Assembly: GCA_043818215.1 (NCBI GenBank) | Contig: JBDRGC010000453.1 | Coordinates: 1 to 17,314, forward strand | Source: JBDRGC01 sp043818215 | GTDB lineage: Bacteria; Chloroflexota; Anaerolineae; Anaerolineales; UBA11858 | Direction: 5' to 3' | DNA: 17,314 nt | Shown: positions 6,852 to 14,900 of the stretch, piece by piece | Numbering within the stretch: the stretch's first letter is position 1 | How the letters are laid out: each line of letters opens with the position of its first letter | The notes under the pieces: generated by a model | Told to the model about the DNA's origin: nothing | Seen by the model: the letters and a program-made list of their open reading frames with translations, nothing else | The model's database searches: none | Made by a program: the position numbers and the translations under genes

Positions 6852-7766
6852 CTCCCCCCACCCTCTCGCCCCCCTCAGAAACACATCCCCCCGCATAGAT
6901 TTTTTGCCCGCGGGTTGAAGTTCGTCGATCACCAGCAGCCCATCAGACGTGCCGATAGCGGGCAGTCCATCGCGGGTGGTGAATATTCCCATCCCGGGGG
7001 AGGCTGCGTCCACTTTGTGTGCCCTGTGGATTTTGAGAGGGCTGCCCTTCCATTGGATGAATGTCCCCGGCCAGGGGTGGAAGGCGCGCACCCGGCGGGC
7101 CAGCATTTCGGCAGTCTCGCTGAAATCGAGTTTGCCGTCCGATCTTTCTAGCATGGGGGCATAAGCCGTGGGGGTATCTCCCTGCGGCTGGGGGGTGAGT
7201 GTACCGCTCAAATATCGAGGCAACGTTTCGATGAGCAGGTCGGCTCCCAATTGGGCCAGCCGGGTGAACAGCGCTCCGGCGGTGTCGTCAGGGTGGATTG
7301 GGGTGGCGCGCTGGCTGATGATTGGCCCGGTGTCGAGTCCTGCGGTCATTTTCATGACTGTGCAGCCGGTCTGCGTGTCGCCGTGGAGGATGGCGGCGTT
7401 GATGGGGGCCGCGCCGCGCCAGCGGGGCAGCAGGGAGGCATGCACATTGAGGCAGCCGTGCGGGGGCAGGTCAAGCACGTTGGGGCGCAGGATTTGCCCG
7501 AAGGCGGCCACCACGATCACATCCGGGTTCCAGGCTCGAAGCTGAGTCAGCGCTTCGGGGTCGCCGCGCAGCCTGCGGGGTTGGACGGTGGGCAGGCCCA
7601 GCTCCCGGGCCAGGATTCGCACCGGTGGCGGAGTCAACTTGCGGCCACGTCCGGCCGGCCTGTCGGGCTGAGTCACCACCCCGGCAATCGGATAATTATC
7701 GGCCAATGCTCGCAGTATCGGCACTGCAAAGTCGGGGGATCCTATAAAGACAATTCGAGTATTCAT
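6837..7766 (-). CDS. fmt: Methionyl-tRNA formyltransferase
   Basis: Formylates Met-tRNAfMet with 10-formyl-tetrahydrofolate to make the initiator tRNA of bacterial translation. The N-terminal catalytic domain begins MNTRIVFIGSPDFAVP. The active-site residues N107 and H109 are in LNVHASLLPRWRGAAP and D145 is in TAGLDTGPI, at positions expected from the E. coli enzyme. The C-terminal domain follows from about 205 and ends with LQPAGKKSMRGDVFLRG. At 309 residues the length is normal. The last residues, GEANGE, and the TAG stop come from GGCGAAT heptamers of the adjoining repeat block. No Shine-Dalgarno is seen; TAGAAT lies seven bases before the ATG. The usual partner gene def is not in the window. 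Confidence 0.97.
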   Translation of the reverse strand: MNTRIVFIGSPDFAVPILRALADNYPIAGVVTQPDRPAGRGRKLTPPPVRILARELGLPTVQPRRLRGDPEALTQLRAWNPDVIVVAAFGQILRPNVLDLPPHGCLNVHASLLPRWRGAAPINAAILHGDTQTGCTVMKMTAGLDTGPIISQRATPIHPDDTAGALFTRLAQLGADLLIETLPRYLSGTLTPQPQGDTPTAYAPMLERSDGKLDFSETAEMLARRVRAFHPWPGTFIQWKGSPLKIHRAHKVDAASPGMGIFTTRDGLPAIGTSDGLLVIDELQPAGKKSMRGDVFLRGARGWGEANGE

Positions 7767-7773
7767 GGGGTAA

Positions 7774-7782
7774 ATTCTAGCA
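7774..7782 (-). promoter_or_regulatory. Extended -10 of fmt (leaderless-type)
   Basis: On the minus strand TG-C-TAGAAT precedes the fmt ATG by seven bases (TAGAAT-TTACCCC-ATG). This is an extended -10 form whose transcript would begin at or next to the start codon. No good -35 is seen. Confidence 0.45.
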
Positions 7783-7799
7783 TAGCTTACTCAAAGACA

Positions 7800-7887
7800 C
7801 TAAGGGTTTCCGAAAACTGTTGTGAGAATAAGACGTTCTGGGTGGATTGAGACCCATTTTGGCGATGATTTTGGAGGAAACCCTTAG
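7800..7887. repeat. Split inverted repeat around a 64-base core
   Basis: CTAAGGGTTTCC (7800-7811) and GGAAACCCTTAG (7876-7887) are perfect 12-base inverted arms. The left arm continues into CGAAAAC, the centre found in the compact palindromes elsewhere in the window. The right arm contains the TAA stop of the regulator gene. The core between the arms has no gene. Confidence 0.75.
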
Positions 7888-10800
7888 GGTCTTAGCAAGT
7901 GTGTTGCACCTTGCTGCCGGCCATGCTCCAATGCTGCGGCCACGACATCGGGGGAAAGTTCAGCCTCCAATTCCGACAGGAGTGCCTGGGCCTGGTCTCT
8001 GACCTCCCGGAAGGTGGCCGGGTTGGAGAGGGGGTGAGCCAGCCAGCGCACCGCCTTTTCCTTTTGACCCGTTTCGGCAAGCACAGCCGCCATGCCGACC
8101 AAGCTCTCCATTGCCTGAGGGGTCGATTGAATTTCTAATGCCGCTGTCAGCGCAGCCAGCAAACGCTCTTCCGCGGCCTGATATTCGTGTAACGCCCGCT
8201 GCGAGTTGCCCAAATGTATCTGCGTAAAGATGATCCCCCGGCGGTGCCCGCTCTCTTCGAAAATTGCCAACCCCTTCTGGCAGTATGCTTTGGCTTGTGA
8301 ATACTCTCCCGTCAGGTAAGCATCGATTCCCAGGTTGGTGAGTGATGTTGCTATGCCTTCCCGCTCGCCGATCTCGCGACGCAAGGCCAGGCTTTCTTCG
8401 TGGTGGCGTCTGGCGTTTGGGTATTTACCCAGCAGGCGGCAGATATTGCCCAATTGGTTGGCAGCCTGTGCCACGCCACGCGGGCTGCCGACGGTTTGAT
8501 ACAAATCACGGCTTTTTTCGATGAGACGCCGCGCCTCAGGATAATCTCCCATGATGCGGGCTATATCTCCCAAACAATATAGCCCTCCAGCCATCCCGTA
8601 CCGGTCGTCCACCGCCTGATAAATCTGCAAACTTTTCTGATAACGCAGTCGCGCCTGGGGGTAATCGCCCGCCATGGCAAAAATCGTCCCTAAAAATTCC
8701 TGGCAAATTGCCGCTCCATCCTGTTCCCCTATGATTTCGAAAAGCGCAAGGCTTTCGGTGTAGTACGCTTCGGCCTGAGAAAGCAATCCAGTGTTAGTAA
8801 CCACCAACCCCAGTGTGAGTAAGGTCCAGGCGATGCCTGCTTCGCTGGCCTGGGCGCGGAAAATCGCTAAGCTTTCCTGCAGCATGGCCTGCGCAGTTTC
8901 ATATTGACCGAGGTTGTTGGCAAATTCGCCCTGCCAGCCCAACAGGTGGGCTAACATAATCTGCTTAACCGGGTCTGTGGCTGCGCCGGGCCGCAATATG
9001 GCGACAGCCTGAGCAAAAGCCTCCGCTCCGGTTTGATACCAACTGCGAATGTCGTAGAACGTGCCCAAGATGTCCACCGATTGCTGCCATGCGCTCAAGT
9101 CTGCCTGTTCCACCGCCCAATCCCAGGCCTGGCGGATATTCTCGATCTCGTCCGCGATCCCGTCAAGATTTTTGCGGTGTCCCCGATACACAGGCTCTTG
9201 CTTTTGTAATATGCGGGCAAAATACTGGTTGTGGGCAGATCGAACGTTCTGGTCTTCACTGGGAAAACGGGCGAGGGCTTCGGCCGCGTATTGGTGCAGG
9301 ACCGCGTGCATTTCGTACCGGCCTGAGGGCAGGCAGAGCAGCAAGGATTTATCGACCAGAGCCGTAAGCACAGCTTGAGATGCGCTCGTGACCTGCGCGG
9401 CTGCCTCCAAAGTACACCCGCCCCGGAATACGGACAATTGCCGGAAAGCCTGTTGCTCTTGCTTTGAAAGCAGATTCCAGGAGCTCTCGAAGACAGCCCG
9501 CAGTGTACTATGGCGCGCGGGCATATCTAGCAGAGGGGAGGCCAGCACGTCCAGGTTGTGCCGGATTTGATGTGTGACCGCTTCGCATGACAGGTGAGGG
9601 ACCAGAGCTGCGGCCAATTCGATGCCCAGTGGGACGCCCTCCACCAGGCCGCAGATTTGCTCGGCCCAATGATAGGTGTCTGCTGAGGGGGAGAAGCGGA
9701 AATCTGCTTGCCGGGCGCGCTGTAAGAAGAGGGTGATGGCTTCGGGGAGGTGTTCTCCCCGACCCTCACCCCAACCCTCACCCCAACCCTCACCCCAACC
9801 CTCACCCCAACCCTCTCCCACAGGGAGAGGGAGCCTTTCTCCCCTCTCCCCGTGGGAGAGGGGTTGGAGGTGAGGGGCATGAACGCACATGCCTTCCAGC
9901 GGATACACCCATTCCCCCCGCAGGTTCAAGCGTTCGCGGGAGGTGACCAGCATCTTCGCTTGGGGCGCAGCGTTCAAAATTTCTGTCAGCAAAATAGCGC
10001 CATCCGATAAATGCTCGAAATTATCCAGCACCAGCAGGATTTCTTTCTCACGTAGATAATCGAAGATTTGCACCCGCGGGGAGGGGGAGGCCGAAAGGGA
10101 GAATTGCAGAGCCTGGGCGATGGCGGGGACTAAATGCTGGGACGAGTCCACCGCCGCCAGCGGGACGTAGGCGATCCCATCCAGAAAAATATCCCCGCTC
10201 CGGGCTGCGTATTGGAGCGCCAGACGGGTTTTGCCGATGCCCCCCAATCCGTTCAGGGTCAGCAGGCGGCAGTCCGGCGAGGCCAGCAATTGGCTGATTT
10301 CGGCCAGCTCGCGCTCCCGGCCCACAAAAGCCGTGGGCTGAACTGGCAGGTTGGGGCGCGAGCGAGATTCGGCGGTGCGGATGCGGGTGTACAGTTCGGT
10401 GGTCTCCGGGGCAGGATTCACCCCGAATTCCTGAGTCAACATGCGGCAGCAGGCCTGATATTGGCGCAGGGCTGCACTGCGCTGCCCGCTGCGGGATAGC
10501 AGCAGCATTACTTGCCGGTAAGCCGCCTCCTGCCAGGGAGTCAGGCATAGCAGACGTTGGGCAAATTGCAGGGCGGCCGCGTACTCGCCGCGTTGGCGGT
10601 GATGCCTGATGAGGGTATCCAATATCTGGGCAGTGCGCAATCGCCAGCGTTCCTGTTCCATCCTCAGCCAGGTCTCGAATTCGGGGCAATCGTCCAGATA
10701 GATGCCTTCCATAAAATCCCCGCGACACAATGCCGCGGCCTCTGTCAGAGAGGCCGGGTCTGCCCGTTGCTCCAATTGATCGAAGGCCATCACATCCACC

Positions 10801-11102
10801 TGGCAGGCGGGGGAGGGCAAGAATTGGATGGCGTAGCGGTCCGCATTCAGGCAGTTGGGGAGCAGGTGGTTCAGGTTGTGCAGCACCCGGCGCAGGTTGC
10901 CGCGGGCGCGTTGTTCGGTTTTCTCTCCCCAAAACAGGCCTGTTAGGCGAGCGCGAGATACCGGGCAATTCTGGGCAGCCAGGTAGCCAAGCATCGCCAG
11001 CGACTTTAGGGATTCGAATCCCTGCACGGACTGGTCGTCTTTCTCCGCCTGCACACTTCCCAGTAGGCGGATGAAGATATGGCTGGGTTGTTGGCCTTCC
11101 AA
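7884..11102 (-). CDS. SARP/AfsR-type regulator: wHTH-BTAD, NB-ARC ATPase, TPRs
   Basis: A 1072-residue transcription activator of the STAND type. Residues ~10-100 form an OmpR-like winged helix typical of SARPs (FESLKSLAMLGYLAA, ANLRRVL-like GNLRRVLHNL). Residues ~103-245 are the BTAD helical domain. The NTPase follows: P-loop GLGGIGKTR (285-293), Walker B LLVLDNFEHL (356-365), TSRERL sensor (387-392) and GVPLGIELAA (489-498). TPR-like helical pairs fill ~715-1020, with recurring LG..A...GDY..A.....KSL motifs, and probably sense a partner protein or ligand. The TTG start at 11102 is supported by AGGAG eight bases upstream (11111-11115 on the plus strand). Residues ~413-452 are an in-frame repeat insertion. 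The stop codon lies in an inverted repeat. Its target is not proven; the divergent promoter near 11387 is the best local candidate. Confidence 0.92.
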   Translation of the reverse strand: MEGQQPSHIFIRLLGSVQAEKDDQSVQGFESLKSLAMLGYLAAQNCPVSRARLTGLFWGEKTEQRARGNLRRVLHNLNHLLPNCLNADRYAIQFLPSPACQVDVMAFDQLEQRADPASLTEAAALCRGDFMEGIYLDDCPEFETWLRMEQERWRLRTAQILDTLIRHHRQRGEYAAALQFAQRLLCLTPWQEAAYRQVMLLLSRSGQRSAALRQYQACCRMLTQEFGVNPAPETTELYTRIRTAESRSRPNLPVQPTAFVGRERELAEISQLLASPDCRLLTLNGLGGIGKTRLALQYAARSGDIFLDGIAYVPLAAVDSSQHLVPAIAQALQFSLSASPSPRVQIFDYLREKEILLVLDNFEHLSDGAILLTEILNAAPQAKMLVTSRERLNLRGEWVYPLEGMCVHAPHLQPLSHGERGERLPLPVGEGWGEGWGEGWGEGWGEGRGEHLPEAITLFLQRARQADFRFSPSADTYHWAEQICGLVEGVPLGIELAAALVPHLSCEAVTHQIRHNLDVLASPLLDMPARHSTLRAVFESSWNLLSKQEQQAFRQLSVFRGGCTLEAAAQVTSASQAVLTALVDKSLLLCLPSGRYEMHAVLHQYAAEALARFPSEDQNVRSAHNQYFARILQKQEPVYRGHRKNLDGIADEIENIRQAWDWAVEQADLSAWQQSVDILGTFYDIRSWYQTGAEAFAQAVAILRPGAATDPVKQIMLAHLLGWQGEFANNLGQYETAQAMLQESLAIFRAQASEAGIAWTLLTLGLVVTNTGLLSQAEAYYTESLALFEIIGEQDGAAICQEFLGTIFAMAGDYPQARLRYQKSLQIYQAVDDRYGMAGGLYCLGDIARIMGDYPEARRLIEKSRDLYQTVGSPRGVAQAANQLGNICRLLGKYPNARRHHEESLALRREIGEREGIATSLTNLGIDAYLTGEYSQAKAYCQKGLAIFEESGHRRGIIFTQIHLGNSQRALHEYQAAEERLLAALTAALEIQSTPQAMESLVGMAAVLAETGQKEKAVRWLAHPLSNPATFREVRDQAQALLSELEAELSPDVVAAALEHGRQQGATHLLRP
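9747..9875. repeat. GC-rich dispersed repeat inserted in frame in the regulator gene
   Basis: Four identical 12-base units CCCTCACCCCAA (9763-9810) are followed by an inverted repeat of the CTCTCCCACAGGGAGAGG kind (~9811-9835) and a second such stretch to ~9875. The 12-base period keeps the frame and gives (GWGE) tandem peptides at residues ~430-449. The unit resembles small repeats widely scattered in many bacterial genomes. Confidence 0.85.
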
Positions 11103-11345
11103 AATGATGTCTCCTGCAGCGAGTTGGCGAGTCGGCGAGTCGGCGAGTCGGCGAGTCGGCGAATCAGCGGATGATAGCTGGCAGCGGATTGTAGCGGATT
11201 AGCGGATTAGCGAGTCGGGGAATCAGCGAATCAGCGAGTCGGCGAAAGACCTTCCAGGTTTCCGAAAACCTGGAAGGTCTGGGGGGGGTATGACGAGTCT
11301 GCGAGTCAGCAAGTGCGGTCGGCGGTCGGCAGTCGGTGGTCTGTT
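11103..11345. repeat. Composite repeat block upstream of the regulator gene
   Basis: This gap holds GAGTCGGC octamers (~11121-11165), the dispersed GGCAGCGGATTGTAGCGG element (11180-11206), more GAATCAGC/GAGTCGGC octamers, a perfect palindrome (11247-11280), a G-run, then octamers and GGTCGGC heptamers to about 11338. The ribosome site of the regulator (11111-11115) is at its left edge. No other gene is seen. Confidence 0.85.
11247..11280. repeat. 34-base palindrome, copy 1
   Basis: AGACCTTCCAGGTTT and AAACCTGGAAGGTCT are perfect 15-base arms around a CCGA loop. It is identical to the copy at 17167-17200 and is likewise preceded by octamers ending GGCGAA. There is no T-run after it, so it is not a standard terminator. 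Confidence 0.9.
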
Positions 11346-11360
11346 GTCGCGACCATTCTC

Positions 11361-11392
11361 CGAACGATTTCCGAACGATAATTTAGTATACT
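11361..11392 (+). promoter_or_regulatory. Promoter with 11-bp-spaced direct repeats (candidate SARP site)
   Basis: CGAACGA occurs at 11361-11367 and again at 11372-11378, exactly 11 bp apart. The -10 box TATACT follows at 11387-11392, leaving eight bases between it and the second repeat. No sigma-type -35 is present. AGTATACT is self-complementary, so a -10 also exists on the minus strand. The ATG at 11402 is nine bases past the -10, so the mRNA is probably leaderless. Confidence 0.55.
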
Positions 11393-11401
11393 GTTTATAC
11401 C

Positions 11402-11620
11402 ATGTCCCCGCAAGAAAAAATACCTTATCAGGCTTATTTGCTGCGCTGTTGGCGAACTGAGAATACCAACCTCGATGACCCAGAGGTGTGGCGATTTATA
11501 GTGGAGGAAGTGGCGGGTGAACAGCAGCGAGTCGGGTTTACCAGCCTGGAGGCCGTTACCGATTTCCTGCGCGCCCAGCTGGGCGAGTTGGCGAGTCAGC
11601 GAGTCGGCGAGTTGGCGTAA
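11402..11620 (+). CDS. Small protein of unknown function (PYQAYLLRCWR type)
   Basis: A 72-residue soluble protein with no function I recognise. Residues 1-58 look like a genuine domain: IPYQAYLLRCWRTEN, an acidic middle, then VGFTSLEAVTDFLRAQL, a strand-turn-helix ending. Similar short proteins with a PYQAYLLR-W start and a F-sL--l--FL ending occur, as I recall, in Chloroflexota genomes, often near large regulators. Residues ~60-72 (GELASQRVGELA) are translated from GGCGAGTC octamers, and the TAA stop forms at the junction with the next palindrome. The gene has no Shine-Dalgarno; TATACT nine bases upstream suggests a leaderless message. It is divergent from the SARP-type regulator, and its promoter has the repeats expected of a SARP target, so control by that regulator is plausible. 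Confidence 0.7.
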   Translation: MSPQEKIPYQAYLLRCWRTENTNLDDPEVWRFIVEEVAGEQQRVGFTSLEAVTDFLRAQLGELASQRVGELA

Positions 11621-11653
11621 GACCTTCCAGGCTTCCGAAAACCTGGAAGGTCT
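11620..11653. repeat. 34-base palindrome, copy 2 (one variant base)
   Basis: Same element as at 11247-11280 and 17167-17200, except for AGGCTT where the others have AGGTTT. Its first base is also the last base of the small gene's TAA stop (GGCGTAAGACC here, GGCGAAAGACC or AGCGAAAGACC in the other copies). Confidence 0.9.
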
Positions 11654-11850
11654 GTAGCTGAGTAGCGGAGAGAGCAGAGCACGGATACCGGAATGGGCAG
11701 ATTGGCTGACAATTGGGCAGCGGAGTAGCGAGTCATCGAATCAACGAGTCAGCGAGTCGGCGGATGATAACTGAGCAGCGGACTGTAGTGGAGTAGCGAT
11801 AGGCTGCGAGGACGAATCTGCTAATCCGCTACAATCCGCTGCCGAATCTT
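11654..11850. repeat. Degenerate repeat block upstream of the 1724-residue protein gene
   Basis: It contains degenerate GAGTCAGC octamers (~11725-11760), a diverged copy of the dispersed CAGCGGACTGTAGTGGAG element (~11765-11800) and an inverted copy, TCTGCTAATCCGCTACAATC (11817-11843). No gene is seen. The remaining stretch to 11959 is unique leader DNA with a weak TAAAAT (11907-11912) that might be the -10 of the next gene. Confidence 0.75.
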
Positions 11851-11959
11851 GTGGTGAGTACAATCGAACCATGGGAATACTCCCTTACTTTTTGGAGAGG
11901 ATACAGTAAAATAAACAAACGCATCACGTTTCACTAATGTTCCACAAAAGGAGAGAACC

Positions 11960-14900
11960 ATGAAAACCAAGCTTATTTTATTTCCATTGTTTTTTGGCCT
12001 GAGTTTGACGATTATCCTGTTGATGGGGGCGGGCTGGCAATCGGCCACTGCCTCGCCGGTGAGCGGTGAGCAGCCGGCAGTACCCCACTTGCCGGTCGCA
12101 ATCATCCGCTACGTCTCCCTCGATAGCCTTTGCGGCGGACTGATTCCTTGCTACACGATAGTGCAGGCGGCGGTGGACGCGGTGGACGACCCTGGCGATG
12201 AGATTCGCGTGGCGACGGGAACGTATACGGCCGTCAACAACCACGGCGGACTGGCCCAGGTGGTTTACATCAGCAAGACCCTCACCCTGCGCGGCGGTTA
12301 CAGCACCGACTTTTCCGTCTGGGACCCGGATATTTACACCACCACACTCAATGCCGAGAGCAACGGGCGGGTGTTGTACATCACCGGTGATATCACCCCT
12401 ACTATTGAGGGGATGGAAGTCACCAATGGGAAACTTACTTCCTCTAGTGATGATGGTGCCGGCATCTACGTAAGCGGCGCGACAGTGGTTATCAGTGACT
12501 GCCGTATTCACGACAACATCATTGAACACAACTACGCCTACTACGACTACGGAGCAGGCATAGCCCTTGTCAATGCTCACCACTCGGTGGTGCGCAACAA
12601 TTACATTTATGAAAACGGCAACGCCAACACCCTTGTAGGCGGGGGAGGAATCTATGTGGACCGCTGCAACCATTGTCTTCTTGAGGGGAACGAAATCTAC
12701 AATAACCACTCCCACCGAGGCGGTGGAATGAGTATAGATGAGGCTAATCCCATCACGATTCGGAACAATTCAATCTACAACAACATAGCCGACCGACCCA
12801 GTAGTTCCAATGAGTGGGGTGGTGGCTTAACCGTGAGCGATAAGGCGCAGCACCTGACCTTACAAAATAACCAGATCTACGGTAATGATGCCGGGAGCGG
12901 CGACGGTGGCGGAGCCTACCTATATGGCAATTATATGATGGTAGTTGGCAATGACTTTCATGGCAATAACGCCGGAGATGGTGGTGGGTTGTATCTGAAT
13001 GATAGCAGGTCATCGCAAACGGTCACTGAGAACCAATTTCACGGTAATACAGCCAGCTACGGCGGTGGTGCTTACTTCTACATCAATTCCCAGCTGGATG
13101 CCAAAAACGTGATGGTTTCTAACAATCTCTTTTACAGTAACACGGCTACATCTAGTGGTGGTGCGGTCTATTTCTACCACAACCAATGGTCCGCTGATCC
13201 CCCCAAGAGTACCTGGATCAACAACGTTGTGGTGGATAATGAGGTTTCCTCCGGTAGCCAGGGAAGTGCCCTCTACTTCTATAATCACTACGACCAGCCC
13301 TTTGAGACTCATCTGCTCCACACCACGTTCGCCCGCAACAGAGGGGGTAGTTCCGTCTATGTGGGTGCTGGAACGATCCAGTTCACCAATACCATCGTCT
13401 ACAGCCATAGTGTAGGTGTCAACAACGCCGGTGGAGCTGTCTCAATGACCATGACCTTGTGGCAGAGCAACACCACGAATTATAATCCCGGCACCGTGAG
13501 CACCATCGGCAACATCACCGGCACGGCCGTTTTCGACACTGATGGCTATCACCTGACCGCGGCCTCGGACGCCATTGGACAGGGTATAGACGCTGGGGTA
13601 ACCGATGACATTGACGGCCAACCGCGCCCGATGGGTGATTTCTCCGATCTGGGCGCCGATGAGTTCCCCGTCTCTGCCGATCTCTCGCTGCACAAAACCG
13701 GTCCCAGCAACAGCACAGCCGGGCAGGTGCTCACCTACACGCTCACGGTGACCAACGCGGCCACATCTGAAATAATGGCCGATGCCCGCGTGGTGGATAC
13801 GGTGGAACCGGCCGCGGCTGTGGCATCCTTGAGCGGCAGCACGCCGGGCGGCAGTTGTGCGGCCAGCGGCGCCGTCATCACCTGCACGCTTTACAACATC
13901 CCCACCAGCACCCAGCGGTTGGTGACTGTCTGGGTCACCCCCACGGCGACCTACGACGGCATCCTGACCGACACAGCCACCGTCACGCCCACCAATGCTC
14001 TCGATCCCGCTGGCGTCGACAACGCCGATGCCGTCACCACGACGGTGGTCTACGTTCCGCCTGTGCCCGACCTGTGGGTGAGCAAAACCGCGCCGCCCTT
14101 CGTGGAACCGGGCGCGCTGTTGGTCTACGATCTCAGTTGGGGCAACAGCGGTAACGCTACGGCTATGTCCGTCGCACTCACCGATACCCTGCCCGGCGGC
14201 GTCAATTTCATCACCGCCACTCTCGCCCCCGACAGCACCGATCCGCTGGTCTGGCATCTGGGCAATCTGGCCCCCGGCGCTACCGCCACCGCCACCGTGC
14301 ATGTGGTGGTAGGCGACGCGCTGGAAGATGGCACGGCATTGATCAACAGGGGTGAAATCAGCAGTACAACGGCCGAGGCCATCACGATAAACAACACCGA
14401 TACTGCCACCACCACCGTCTACGAATTGGGCGGCTACGACTTGAGTCTGGAAAAATCTGCTGATCTTGCCGAGGTCGAGGTGGGCGGCACCATTGGTTAC
14501 GGCATCTGGATCACCAACACGGGTGGACTGCCCGCTGACGTGACGCTGAATGACGCCATCCCCGCCGGAACGGAATACGTGCCCGGCTCGGCTCTGGCCA
14601 GCAGCGGCATGCTGAATGACAGCAACGGCATCGAGTGGCAGGGCACGCTGGAGGTGGATGAAAGCGTCCTCGTTACCTTTGATGTCGAGGTGGTGGCCTG
14701 CGAGGGCGTGGACTGCGGCACCATCCGCAACGTCGCCAGTGCCGAGATAGCCGGCGTAGCTTACGTCTGGCAGGAGCAGGTGGACACCATCGTCCGCTGC
14801 CCCGATCTTACCATCGCGGGCGAGGGGCCGGAGCGCAGCCCGCAGTTCAGCGACGGCACCTTCAAACGCTACGGTGTAGTGTTCACATACGAGAACAAGG

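Noticed and set aside
6567..6861. Three overlapping minus-strand open frames rich in SASQRVGE
   Set aside because: They are translations of the octamer array in all three frames; the array lacks stops on that strand because of its unit sequence.
10048..10968. 306-codon minus-strand frame within the regulator gene
   Set aside because: It is an out-of-frame shadow of the BTAD/NB-ARC coding region, Pro/Arg-rich with no domain, while the main frame shows a complete P-loop and Walker B.
11907..11912. Promoter of the surface-protein gene (TAAAAT)
   Set aside because: The hexamer is suitably placed but no acceptable -35 is seen, and chance AT-rich hexamers are expected in this leader. It is mentioned only within the gap description.
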